The notes under the pieces are model-generated. The model was not told where the DNA came from, ran no database searches, and saw nothing but the letters and a program-made list of their open reading frames with translations. Of a DNA stretch of 64,000 nt, positions 27,470 through 35,906 are shown piece after piece (position 1 is the stretch's first letter; each line of letters opens with the position of its first letter). Position numbers and translations under genes: made by a program. The stretch spans positions 1-64,000 of the forward strand of contig JBAZOY010000002.1 of NCBI GenBank assembly GCA_041648505.1, in the 5' to 3' direction. Source of the DNA: JBAZOY01 sp041648505 (GTDB taxonomy: Bacteria; Desulfobacterota; Syntrophia; Syntrophales; CG2-30-49-12).

Positions 27470-28426
27470 CTACTTTCCCTTATAGAGAAATCTCTCAAAT
27501 AACCTGTGAAAAGGGGTCCAGCCTGATCCGTTATCCGGGGAATCATCTATGAACTTCTTAAAGGCGTTAACTTTTGCATCAAGGTCATCTACGTAGTAAA
27601 CAAGTAACGATTCTAATGTTTTGGGACGTTTGGGAGAGCCATACTCAAGCACACCATGATGGCTGAGTAACACATGCCGTAATTCCATGGCTAGTTGTAC
27701 GGGAAAATCTCTGATCTGAATAATCTTAGTATCCAGCATTTCCAGACCGATAACGATGTGTCCGATAAGCCTTCCCTGATCGGTGTAATCAATCATCATC
27801 TGATGGGAAAGTTCATATACCTTTCCGATATCATGGAGAATACCACCTGTTATGAGTATGTCTCTGTTGATGTCTTTAAAATGTTCCGCCATCAGGGCAA
27901 GGAGGCGTGTCACTGAAAGAGTATGTTCGAGAAGACCTCCAATATAGGCATGGTGCATACTTTTGGCGGCAGGGGCTTTTTTGAAGAGTGTCTTTATTGT
28001 TTCATCCTGGAAAAATGAATTCAACAGCTCTTTCAAACATGGGGTTCTGATCTGTTCCACAAACGCCATCAGATCGTCAAACATTTTGTCAGGATCATCT
28101 TTGGCAGCAGGGAAATAGTCAGGAAGATCTATTTTATCATCGTCAACTTTTCTAATCTCGAATAGTGAAAATTGAAGAATGTTTTTGAAACTGGCAACTC
28201 TTCCCTGTACGTAGATTATGTCACCTCGTTGAAAAAGCCTGTCCCATTCCATGGCATTGTCCCAAATCCTGCCCTCTATCTCTCCTGTTTTGTCCTTGAG
28301 GCGGAGGTTAATATAGGGAGCCCCTTTCTTGGAGAAAGCGAGGTTTTTTTCTGTCACGAGGAAAGACTCGCAGATCTTATCCCCTGCTTGAATGTCTTTG
28401 ATATAGATATTTTTTATTTTAATCAC
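27470..28426 (-). CDS. YhaM-like 3'-5' exoribonuclease (OB-fold plus HD domain)
   Basis: 318 residues. Residues 15-90 form an OB nucleic-acid-binding fold (KDKTGEIEGRIWD, FQRGDIIYVQGRV). Residues 150-290 form an HD metal-dependent phosphohydrolase, with HHAYIGGLLEHTLSVTRL, GGILHDIGKVYEL, GHIVIG and LLSHHG supplying His and Asp ligands. In Bacillus this family is the exoribonuclease YhaM. The start is GTG 28426. It overlaps fdhD by 8 bases, an unusual neighbour for an RNase. Confidence 0.88.
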   Translation of the reverse strand: MIKIKNIYIKDIQAGDKICESFLVTEKNLAFSKKGAPYINLRLKDKTGEIEGRIWDNAMEWDRLFQRGDIIYVQGRVASFKNILQFSLFEIRKVDDDKIDLPDYFPAAKDDPDKMFDDLMAFVEQIRTPCLKELLNSFFQDETIKTLFKKAPAAKSMHHAYIGGLLEHTLSVTRLLALMAEHFKDINRDILITGGILHDIGKVYELSHQMMIDYTDQGRLIGHIVIGLEMLDTKIIQIRDFPVQLAMELRHVLLSHHGVLEYGSPKRPKTLESLLVYYVDDLDAKVNAFKKFIDDSPDNGSGWTPFHRLFERFLYKGK

Positions 28427-29222
28427 CTACCCGTTCTTTATAAGAATATACATTCATCTTGCCACCTCTTACATAGCCGATAAGGGTTATTCCCGTTTTT
28501 CTCACTAAGCGAATGGCCCTGGATGTGGGCGCAGAGTGGGAGATAATCATCGGCACTCCCAGTTTACCTGCCTTAGTGACGATTTCCGAAGAAATCCTGC
28601 CCGTTGTCATAAGGATCTTATCGGAACAGTCAACCTCCTCGAGTAAGGCATGTCCACATAACATGTCAATAGTATTATGTCTTCCAATATCTTCTCTTAA
28701 AACAAGAATACCGTCTATATCTGCCAGCGCGGAACAGTGTGTTCCATGTGTTACATTGTGCAGATACGACGAACTAAGAAGCTCCTCCATAAGACTCAAT
28801 ACCTTTTGCGGGGTAATGACGGGGTAGGATAGACGTCCGGAAGAATCCATGCCGACATTATTATAAGTCAGCGTTTCCTCCGGCCTTCTAAGACGAGCGC
28901 CGCTTGAGAAGATAGTCCCGGAGTCGAAACGGGAAGGGTATACCTCTTCTGTATAGACATGCACCATGCATCGTTCGTTAGCGATCTCAATTTTTTTTAA
29001 GTCTCCAGCAACCCTGATAATTCCTTCTATTCTGAGGAACCCTACAGCCAGTTCTTTTAAATGATTTCCCGTGCAGGCAATGGTGACAACTTTCTGATCG
29101 TTGAGAAATATTTCCAGGGATATTTCTTTGATAATCTCGGCGGAAATTCCTGAAAACCCTGAGTTGTCATAAGATTGGATGTCGAATCGCTCTATCCCCG
29201 CAGGAGATTTCTCGGAGGTCAC
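28419..29222 (-). CDS. fdhD: FdhD-like formate dehydrogenase accessory protein lacking the usual CxxC
   Basis: FdhD passes sulfur from a Cys desulfurase to the Mo/W-bis-MGD cofactor of formate dehydrogenases. It has 267 residues. Family motifs LKELAVGFLRIEGI, REDIGRHNTIDM, TTGRISSEIVTKAG, SAPTSRA and YVRGGKMNVYS are clear. The loop that holds CGxCG in E. coli reads IFSSGARLRRPEE, with no Cys. The usual TGGxH reads THGTHC. It may therefore be a cofactor-binding homologue that does not transfer sulfur. The start is GTG 29222, which overlaps the selB stop (GTGA). No formate dehydrogenase gene lies in the window. Confidence 0.85.
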   Translation of the reverse strand: MTSEKSPAGIERFDIQSYDNSGFSGISAEIIKEISLEIFLNDQKVVTIACTGNHLKELAVGFLRIEGIIRVAGDLKKIEIANERCMVHVYTEEVYPSRFDSGTIFSSGARLRRPEETLTYNNVGMDSSGRLSYPVITPQKVLSLMEELLSSSYLHNVTHGTHCSALADIDGILVLREDIGRHNTIDMLCGHALLEEVDCSDKILMTTGRISSEIVTKAGKLGVPMIISHSAPTSRAIRLVRKTGITLIGYVRGGKMNVYSYKERVGD

Positions 29223-31135
29223 TTTACCTCCCTTTCTCTCAGTATCCGATGCTCTCCTGCCCTGATGGTCAGCTTTGTTACATCAAAATATTCCATCAGC
29301 GGGATGATGAATTTTCTGGAAAGTCCCGTTAAACTTTTAAAACTTGCCGGTGTGGCTTTGCCTTCCCTCCGGAGGAGATTTTTATAATCCTCGCGGAGCT
29401 TATCCAGAGCATCTCTGTCAAAATATAAGTCTTCGTTGACTTTTATCAGTACGTTTTCCCTGACCATTACATTCAGTACGTTTTCCGCCTGTACTTTCCG
29501 GCCGGCGAATTTCTCCCACACCTCTTTTATATAAGGTGGTTTAAGCCCGGCATTGAGATAAAGGCTGAATATCTTTCCACGGAGCTCCTCCAGCTCCCCT
29601 TCAAGGTTGACAGTGTGTCCGGGCAGGCGAATATTCTCCCTGTCAGCTACAATCTTCCCATTTTTTTCGAGATCTTTAATCGCTATATTGAAGAGACGAC
29701 TGACGAAACGTTTCAGGGTGGTCTTCAGTTCCTCCTTTGGCAGGCCTTCCTTCAGGGGAAATTTTTCATGGTATGATCGCACTTCCTGAAGAATTTTTTG
29801 CTGAAGGTTCTCGTATATGGAAAAGGACACAACTTTTGTTCCGTCGCTCTCCACAAGAACCGCCTGCCTTTCGGCAAACATCTTGTCTAGAATCTTTCTA
29901 AGAGAGCTCTGACGAATCCCTGTCCTCATAACAAGCTGACGAATATCAATGACTCCGAAACCGGCCCGTTCAATAATCGTGGCGGTTCTTTCTTCGGGGG
30001 TGCCTTCACGCAACAGAGCGCATTCATGAAGTACATTGTCCACGTACCTTTTATGCTTTCGGGGGAGAGGGTCAATAATCATACCGCCGCCGATAGTCGT
30101 CACTGGTGAGTAATCTCTGGTCACAAATCTGTCCCGTGTCATGGTGACTGCGGGAGATTCAAGGACAAGCTGGGCATAACAGTTTTCTCCAGGTTCTATT
30201 GCGTCCCGGTTTAGAAGAATCATCCGGGCGATGATCTCGCTGGTTCCTGTATGGAACCTGACAAGGCTTCTGTTCTTTAATTTCCTGCCGGCGCAGGACA
30301 GGTACTCGAAGGAGACATCCAGACGAGACGACGGCTCTAACGTCCCCGGCAGGGTCAAGACATTCCCTCTTTCGATGGTCGCCTTTTCAACGCCCTGCAG
30401 ATTGATGGCTGTTCTCTGACCCGCGTGGGCAAAATCAACGCTCTGGTTATGAACCTGAATGCCTCTTATCTTTGCCGGCAACTTTTTCGGTAATATCTCC
30501 ACTACTTCAGCAGCTTTTATCTGCCCCGATATCAATGTCCCCGTGACAACTGTTCCAAATCCCTTTATGGTAAATACTCTGTCAACAGGCAGTCTGAAAA
30601 TGCCTGTATCGTATTCCTCCCCCATTTCCGAGGATACCTGATCGAGAGCGACGAGAAATTCAGGAAGGCCGACGCCGGATACGGCCGAAACGGGTACAAC
30701 CGGAAATGGTTCCAAGAATGTGCCTTCCAGAAATTCAAGGACATCATCGGTGACAAGTTCAAGCCAGTCCTTATCAACTAAATCGATTTTGGTGAGGGCA
30801 ACGAGCCCCCTTTTAATACCGAGGAGGGAACATATATGCAGATGTTCTCTTGTCTGAGGCATAACTCCTTCATCCGCTGCTATGACCATGACCACGAGAT
30901 CAATACCCCCAGCGCCGGCAACCATATTTTTTATAAACCTCTCGTGGCCCGGGACGTCCACAATGCCAAAGGTCTGGCCACTTTCCAGGGCTAGGGAAGC
31001 AAAGCCAAGATCAATGGTGATTCCCCTCTCCTTCTCCTCCTTGAGCCTGTCTGTGTCAATACCGGTCAAAGCCTTGATGAGCGCTGTCTTACCATGGTCA
31101 ACATGTCCTGCTGTACCAAGTACGATATGCTTCAT
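29219..31135 (-). CDS. selB: Selenocysteine-specific elongation factor
   Basis: Delivers Sec-tRNA to UGA codons that carry a SECIS hairpin. It has 638 residues. The GTPase domain has GHVDHGKTALIKALTG, the switch I IDLGFASL, DVPGHERFIKNM and TKIDLVD. Two EF-Tu-like barrels follow. The C-terminal 250 residues have the winged-helix repeats that bind SECIS RNA. It implies the cell makes selenoproteins, commonly formate dehydrogenase, which fits the fdhD neighbour. No selA, selC or selD was seen in the window. Confidence 0.96.
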   Translation of the reverse strand: MKHIVLGTAGHVDHGKTALIKALTGIDTDRLKEEKERGITIDLGFASLALESGQTFGIVDVPGHERFIKNMVAGAGGIDLVVMVIAADEGVMPQTREHLHICSLLGIKRGLVALTKIDLVDKDWLELVTDDVLEFLEGTFLEPFPVVPVSAVSGVGLPEFLVALDQVSSEMGEEYDTGIFRLPVDRVFTIKGFGTVVTGTLISGQIKAAEVVEILPKKLPAKIRGIQVHNQSVDFAHAGQRTAINLQGVEKATIERGNVLTLPGTLEPSSRLDVSFEYLSCAGRKLKNRSLVRFHTGTSEIIARMILLNRDAIEPGENCYAQLVLESPAVTMTRDRFVTRDYSPVTTIGGGMIIDPLPRKHKRYVDNVLHECALLREGTPEERTATIIERAGFGVIDIRQLVMRTGIRQSSLRKILDKMFAERQAVLVESDGTKVVSFSIYENLQQKILQEVRSYHEKFPLKEGLPKEELKTTLKRFVSRLFNIAIKDLEKNGKIVADRENIRLPGHTVNLEGELEELRGKIFSLYLNAGLKPPYIKEVWEKFAGRKVQAENVLNVMVRENVLIKVNEDLYFDRDALDKLREDYKNLLRREGKATPASFKSLTGLSRKFIIPLMEYFDVTKLTIRAGEHRILREREVK

Positions 31136-31309
31136 AAAGCTTAAAATAACAAACTCCCTCAGTTTTCACAACAATAAAAATTGTTATAGTTCACCGTCTG
31201 CCGTTTTTTGTTTACCGACAAAGTTACAGACGTGAAAAAAGTTAACGGACGGTCTTCGCCTTTTACTTGAACTGTAAAGGAACCCTGATAGAGATATCCA
31301 ATTATTGTA

Positions 31310-31411
31310 ATGCTTGGGAAGGAGGGCATCGCCTACACCGGGTTGGTAGAAACGATCAACACCGCAGTGGGCGATATAAAAGAACCATTCATAGAATGGA
31401 CTGAAATATAG
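31310..31411 (+). pseudogene. Possible gene remnant, 33-codon frame
   Basis: ATG 31310 to TAG 31409-31411 reads MLGKEGIAYTGLVETINTA and onward and ends EPFIEWTEI. It looks like natural protein and ends in an acidic C-terminus, but it is too short for a known family. A second short frame follows. It sits in a 406-base gap between selB and the receiver gene. No identification is made. Confidence 0.25.
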
Positions 31412-31466
31412 CCGGAACAGCTACCCCAGATCGTTACTTTTTAAGGTACAGGAGGGAAAGTAAAGG

Positions 31467-31550
31467 GTGACAGATAGAGAAAACCTGTATGATACCTTGC
31501 CCGTCTACAACGAAAATGTGAACTATGCCTACTTGTACTTTTCAGCTTAA
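31467..31550 (+). pseudogene. Possible truncated gene start, 27 codons
   Basis: GTG 31467 follows CAGGAGGG at 31449-31456. It reads VTDRENLYDTLPVYNENVNY and stops at TAA 31548-31550, overlapping the convergent receiver gene. With the previous frame it could be the end of one lost gene and the beginning of the next. Confidence 0.22.
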
Positions 31551-31931
31551 GTTCTTTTTAACCATTTCGAGAAATTCCTGTCTGTCGATTGGTTTTTCCA
31601 TGTATCCCTCAGGCCCTGGCACAGACCGCTTGTAGAGGAAATCCTTAAAGTTCATAAGAGGATGTTCATCCCCCCTGAACCCTGTTACAATAATCACGGG
31701 AATCCCCTTTAAACCCTCATCCTTCTTGAGTTCTCTGTATAGGCCTATGCCGGATTTTTCGGGCATCAATATATCCAGACAGACGAGATCCGGTCTGGTT
31801 TCTTTTATCTTCTTTAGCCCCTCTAAACCGTCTGCGGCCGAATCGGTCTTATAACCATTCTCCTCTAAAAGGGTAGTCAAATAGGTGATTACATCAGGCT
31901 CATCATCAATGACTATTATCTTTTTATCCAT
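31542..31931 (-). CDS. Single-domain response regulator (receiver)
   Basis: 129 residues, a receiver domain with no output domain. The phosphorylation site is Asp 53 in LVCLDILMPEKSG, with the acidic pair at Asp 9/10 (VIDDEPD), the Thr in IIVTG and the Lys in YMEKPID. The start at 31931 is chosen because AGGAGG lies just before it; a longer frame to 31997 has no site. It may be co-transcribed with the redox-complex genes. The partner kinase is unknown; a hybrid kinase lies at 36710 on the other strand. Confidence 0.88.
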   Translation of the reverse strand: MDKKIIVIDDEPDVITYLTTLLEENGYKTDSAADGLEGLKKIKETRPDLVCLDILMPEKSGIGLYRELKKDEGLKGIPVIIVTGFRGDEHPLMNFKDFLYKRSVPGPEGYMEKPIDRQEFLEMVKKNLS

Positions 31932-32023
31932 GACGTCCTCCTGTGAATTATTTTCCTGATTTACATTTAATTTATACACTTTATACAAAGATGCCAAACG
32001 CCTGTGCAGGGTGTCGTGTGGTT

Positions 32024-32380
32024 TTAATAGGGGTGGGTTCCCACGACAACATCTTTTTTGAAATTTTCTTTCACCAACATAGTAATCTGCTCAAAATCAA
32101 GAGGGCATTGGGCTGTTTTTGCTGCCTTTACTATACAGGTCCCCAGGTGGATGACATCAAAATCTGTTTCTATACTATCAGCTATTTCCTTCATCAATTT
32201 TATTTTCGGAATAATAAGCCCCGGACAATCCCCACAGTTTCCAAGGGCTACCAGTTCGATCTCATCTTTATATCTTGCAAATTCTCCTTCCTTCTTACTG
32301 ATAGCTTTGAGGCATTTCTCGCACGCCACACACAATTGATCTTGTATCCTCTTGCAACCAATAATTGCGATCTTTGTCAT
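32024..32380 (-). CDS. CGGC-domain protein (Cys-rich, putative metal or redox binding)
   Basis: 118 residues with Cys at 9, 17, 20 and 23, then GNCGDCPG and HLGTCIVKAA. These correspond to the CGGC domain, whose function is unknown but which is suggested to bind metal. The central motif here is CGDC, not CGGC. ATG 32380 follows AAGGGGAAT. It lies directly after the redox-complex genes on the same strand and may be part of that unit. Confidence 0.75.
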   Translation of the reverse strand: MTKIAIIGCKRIQDQLCVACEKCLKAISKKEGEFARYKDEIELVALGNCGDCPGLIIPKIKLMKEIADSIETDFDVIHLGTCIVKAAKTAQCPLDFEQITMLVKENFKKDVVVGTHPY

Positions 32381-32420
32381 ATTATTCCCCTTCAGCATCT
32401 GATTTACATCCGTAGCAGGC

Positions 32421-32531
32421 CTATTTGCTCAGGAACTTCCAGAATGGAATTATCAATAGAAGAAAAAGAATTATAACTAAATATTCAATCCCCTTCGTCG
32501 CGAAGATATCTACATAAGTAAAACCTTCCAT
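32421..32531 (-). CDS. 36-residue single-helix membrane protein of the redox operon
   Basis: ATG 32531 follows GGGGAGAAGCACA and the frame stops at TAG 32421-32423. The peptide begins MEGFTYVDIFATKGIEYL, has one hydrophobic helix (about residues 17-30) and ends WKFLSK. It is 36 bases after the NrfD-like gene. Similar N-termini are recalled on membrane-anchored GcvH-like proteins beside anaerobic redox complexes; that resemblance is from memory. A small accessory subunit is the best guess. Confidence 0.55.
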   Translation of the reverse strand: MEGFTYVDIFATKGIEYLVIILFLLLIIPFWKFLSK

Positions 32532-32567
32532 TGTGCTTCTCCCCTTCTTATTATTTGTTATTATCCT

Positions 32568-33800
32568 TTATTCTTGTCTTGCCCATTCAGGTGATTTCCT
32601 CAGTACCGGCATTCTGTTTACAATCCATCTGAATACCCATATCTCCGCAAATACTATGGAGAGTGTTATTACAATCTCAATCCAGGTCGGAAAGTACCTT
32701 TCGCTCATAGGTAGATACCATTTATAAGCAATACAAACGTAGTCTAACCTATTGATAATAATGCCGAGCATTGTGATAACAGCGGCAACGCGAATGGAGA
32801 TAAGGTTTCTATCCTTTACGCCTTGTACGAAGAGGACGCAGGGAATGAGTATAAATCCAATCAATTCAAATACATACCAGTACCCCATGGGGGTATTTAA
32901 GAGAGACCAGTGTTTGCCGTGGATGAATATGAGAACCTTTAAGAAGAAATAACCAAACATGGTAACTGCACATATCTTTCCAAGGCCTACTAATATATCG
33001 TTATAGGATCGGTGATGATCCTCGTCTATCTGCCGGCTGAATACCCTATGGCTTATCGTTCCCTCGAATATTACCATCGAAAGTCCTGCAAAAATACTGG
33101 ATATCAAGAATAGTACAGGGATAAACTCGGTGTACCACAGGGGATGAATCTTCCCTTTTGCCATCATAACCAGGGCCCCGAGGCCTGATTGGTGTAATGT
33201 GGAGAGGGTGATTCCAAAAATCACTGCTCCCAGGGTCAGTGAACCAAGGATTTTTCTGAGTCTCTTCAATCCGAGCCATTCTGCAATTGCCGGAGAAAAT
33301 TCAACAAGTTCTGCCAACGTGTAAAGCATGAAGTGCCAGACAACGAGAAACAGGACAGAATTTACCCCGAATTTATTTCCAATTATAGGATTGGCTATGT
33401 TCCACCAACGGCCACAATCCAGCAAGATCGCACCCGCATAAAAGACGTAGGCAAGAAAGCCGTTAAGAACAGTTGCCCTTATTATTGGATGATACTTTTT
33501 TAACCCAAGGATATAAACGACGAAGGTAAGGACATATGCTCCTCCTGCAAACGCAACACCTGTCATAACATCAAATCCGATCCATATTCCCCACGGAAAT
33601 TCTTGAGAAAGGTTGGTGACAGGGTAGCCCAGTCCCTTTGCAAGACGATAAACAATGAGAATTACACCGAGGAGTATTGTAGGAGCAGAAATTACGTTAA
33701 AGACCGTGAAACCCCTTCCCTTTGGCTTTAATTCAGTGATTATAAAGGTCACAAAATCTCCGAAGCTTTCTATCTCTCCTTTTGCCATTTTTCCATTCAT
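32568..33800 (-). CDS. NrfD/HybB-family quinone-site membrane subunit
   Basis: A 410-residue integral membrane protein with about ten hydrophobic segments, of the NrfD/PsrC/HybB family that exchanges electrons and protons with menaquinone without haem. The stretches FPWGIWIGFDVMTGVAFAGG, HPIIRATVLNGFLAYVFYAG, LLDCGRWWN and STLHQSGLGALVMMAKG are typical of the HybB/HmcC branch. It follows the ferredoxin subunit by 34 bases, in the order cytochrome, FeS, NrfD found in Hmc and Nhc complexes of sulfate reducers. Confidence 0.9.
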   Translation of the reverse strand: MNGKMAKGEIESFGDFVTFIITELKPKGRGFTVFNVISAPTILLGVILIVYRLAKGLGYPVTNLSQEFPWGIWIGFDVMTGVAFAGGAYVLTFVVYILGLKKYHPIIRATVLNGFLAYVFYAGAILLDCGRWWNIANPIIGNKFGVNSVLFLVVWHFMLYTLAELVEFSPAIAEWLGLKRLRKILGSLTLGAVIFGITLSTLHQSGLGALVMMAKGKIHPLWYTEFIPVLFLISSIFAGLSMVIFEGTISHRVFSRQIDEDHHRSYNDILVGLGKICAVTMFGYFFLKVLIFIHGKHWSLLNTPMGYWYVFELIGFILIPCVLFVQGVKDRNLISIRVAAVITMLGIIINRLDYVCIAYKWYLPMSERYFPTWIEIVITLSIVFAEIWVFRWIVNRMPVLRKSPEWARQE

Positions 33801-33834
33801 CTGCTCATCCCCATTTAATCGTTATTCAAATATA

Positions 33835-34692
33835 TTAATCTTCCTCTCGTCTTGTCGCACGGTTCATTCCAAGCAAAATCAGAGGCAAGAGGACCAGTAC
33901 GAAGGGGACAGCGTAGAGAAAACCGGTAGTAAATTCCGGATAGGCGATTGTTCCGAGATCTATACGGAAACCTAGCTGTTCAAAGGGAACTGCTGACAGA
34001 TAGAGATATGAAGTGCCACCTACTTCATTCCCACCATACACATGGTGGACATAATTATTGGGATTTTGAAAGAAGCGTCTATTGGCTTCATCAAGAATGT
34101 TCCTCCTCGTGCCGAATTTTAATGCTTCTACCGGACAGGCTTCAACACAGGCAGGAAAGATTTCCCCCTCCTGAAACCTATCCCAGCAGAGGTTACACTT
34201 CTGAATTTTGGGCGCAGCACTATTGTATTCAAATTTTGTCATGTCAAAAGGACAAGAGAACATGCATAGCCTGCAACCTATACAATTTGTATCCCAGGTG
34301 ACATGGGCTTCCTTCCTTTTTTTCATGGCCTTTACGAGACATGCCGCAACACAGGCAGGCTGATTGCAGTGCATACACTGCTGTTTCACAAAAATTCTTC
34401 CCTTCTCAGTTTCATAGCGATTCACAACAGTCCACCGGGTTTCTGTCGTTTTTCTTTTATGTTTAAATACAGAATCATTGGAGATATCAGGTAGGGGCAA
34501 GTTATGCGCCTGAGCACATGCCATCTCGCACCGCATGCAGCCGATACATCGTGTTGTATCTACAAGAACACCAAAAAATTCGCTGACCCCGGCAGCAGTT
34601 TTGGCACCGACATGAGAAGGCATCAAAAGATTTCCACAGGCAGCTCCTCCTATTCCTGTTCCTATAGTCTTCAGGAATTTCCTCCTGTCCAT
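33835..34692 (-). CDS. Tat-exported 4Fe-4S ferredoxin subunit, HybA/HmcB-like
   Basis: 285 residues. The N-terminus DRRKFLKTIG is a twin-arginine signal, so the folded protein is exported to the periplasmic side. Four ferredoxin Cys clusters are visible: CIGCMRCEMAC, CMHCNQPACVAAC, CIGCRLCMFSC and CNLC with CVEACP. A C-terminal helix (FLYAVPFVLVLLPLILLG) anchors it to the membrane, as in HybA. AGGAGG precedes the ATG. It would wire the multihaem cytochrome to the NrfD-like subunit. Confidence 0.93.
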   Translation of the reverse strand: MDRRKFLKTIGTGIGGAACGNLLMPSHVGAKTAAGVSEFFGVLVDTTRCIGCMRCEMACAQAHNLPLPDISNDSVFKHKRKTTETRWTVVNRYETEKGRIFVKQQCMHCNQPACVAACLVKAMKKRKEAHVTWDTNCIGCRLCMFSCPFDMTKFEYNSAAPKIQKCNLCWDRFQEGEIFPACVEACPVEALKFGTRRNILDEANRRFFQNPNNYVHHVYGGNEVGGTSYLYLSAVPFEQLGFRIDLGTIAYPEFTTGFLYAVPFVLVLLPLILLGMNRATRREED

Positions 34693-34803
34693 TTATACTT
34701 CCTCCTACTTATTGTGTTAACCTAATAGATATGAATTTCTTATTTTATTTTTAGTCTACGTCCTTACAAAAAGAATAATCCACGATTGCCAACTCCCCAT
34801 TCT

Positions 34804-35838
34804 CTATTGAATAGCCTGGTTTTTACGAGTCGATGTTTTGTTCTTAAGATTCTCAGCATGACAATCAGTACATTTTAAAGGTTTTAGTCCCATCTTATTA
34901 TGACAGTTAATACACTGGAGATGGTATGCTGCGGTTAGGCCTGTTTTATTCAAATTCTGGAGGTCAACAGAACTGTCATGGCAGTCTCTACATAGTGGAA
35001 GAGGGTTTTTAGATTCAATCGGGGGATAATGGTGACAGCCTGCACAGATAGTGTTTTGATTAACATGGAAATAATCGGCTAATTTGCTTTTATCCGAAAT
35101 TCCAGATAATTTTCTGACATGTGCGAGATGAGAGAACCGCACCGGCATATATTCCTTTTTTAAGAAACCAATATCTACCACTTTGGGCACCTTTTTCAGC
35201 AGAGACTTATCTAAAGTCTTAAGTCTTAGAACGGCTTTATCTTTCCTGGAAAGTCCGCTATGGCAAACGCGGCATGATGCGTTCATTGGAGCACCTTTTA
35301 TTAAATAGTGACAGCCGGCACAGTTGGGTTCTGACTTCTTAGATTCATGGCAACCACCACAGCTACGTCCGGATGATACCTTATGATATACATTCGCCAA
35401 AGTAACTTTGTTCCCCTTTGCACTTCTTTTGAGAGGATGACATGTCTTGCAGCTACTAAGAGTTTTGTGGTGGCAAGTTAGGCATGAATGAGTATAGCTT
35501 TCATGTGAACTATGGTCGAAAAAAACCCCTTTCATTCTGGCACCTTCAATACTAATGAGTACTTTGCCCGGTTGATCTCGTTCCGGTTTGGAAACATCGG
35601 CTATTTCATTGATTGTCCGGTGCTTAGTTTTAACATTAGATCCTTCACGGTTAGAAGGATCTGCCAATCCTTTGAATATGTCCGTGTCCGAAATGAGGAT
35701 TGGACGTTTAATTACATTTTCAGCACTATACTCTCCAGACCAGCTATTTCCTGTCTTTCTATACAAGAAACAAAACGTGCATAACCCTATTAAAACAATA
35801 AAAACCAAGAGTTTCTTATTCCGAGTATTCACAGTCAT
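34804..35838 (-). CDS. Nine-haem class III-type cytochrome c
   Basis: 344 residues with an N-terminal membrane anchor or signal (KLLVFIVLIGLCTFCFL). Nine CxxCH haem motifs can be counted: CLTCH, CKTCH, CGGCH, CAGCH, CRVCH, CAGCH, CRDCH, CINCH and CTDCH. Extra His residues (HSSH, CHH) resemble bis-His class III cytochromes of the c3/Hmc group. It is the first gene of the minus-strand set and would exchange electrons with a periplasmic partner such as a hydrogenase, formate dehydrogenase or c3 pool. The exact complex (Hmc, Nhc or new) is not decided. Confidence 0.9.
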   Translation of the reverse strand: MTVNTRNKKLLVFIVLIGLCTFCFLYRKTGNSWSGEYSAENVIKRPILISDTDIFKGLADPSNREGSNVKTKHRTINEIADVSKPERDQPGKVLISIEGARMKGVFFDHSSHESYTHSCLTCHHKTLSSCKTCHPLKRSAKGNKVTLANVYHKVSSGRSCGGCHESKKSEPNCAGCHYLIKGAPMNASCRVCHSGLSRKDKAVLRLKTLDKSLLKKVPKVVDIGFLKKEYMPVRFSHLAHVRKLSGISDKSKLADYFHVNQNTICAGCHHYPPIESKNPLPLCRDCHDSSVDLQNLNKTGLTAAYHLQCINCHNKMGLKPLKCTDCHAENLKNKTSTRKNQAIQ

Positions 35839-35906
35839 TTCACTTACACAATTTTAGATAAATGCAACAGCATGTCCCTTCGTATGAACAATAATTAAAT
35901 GATAGC

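Noticed and set aside
31136..31541. Possible tRNA-Sec (selC) upstream of selB
   Set aside because: No stretch could be folded into a long acceptor arm with a TCA anticodon by eye.
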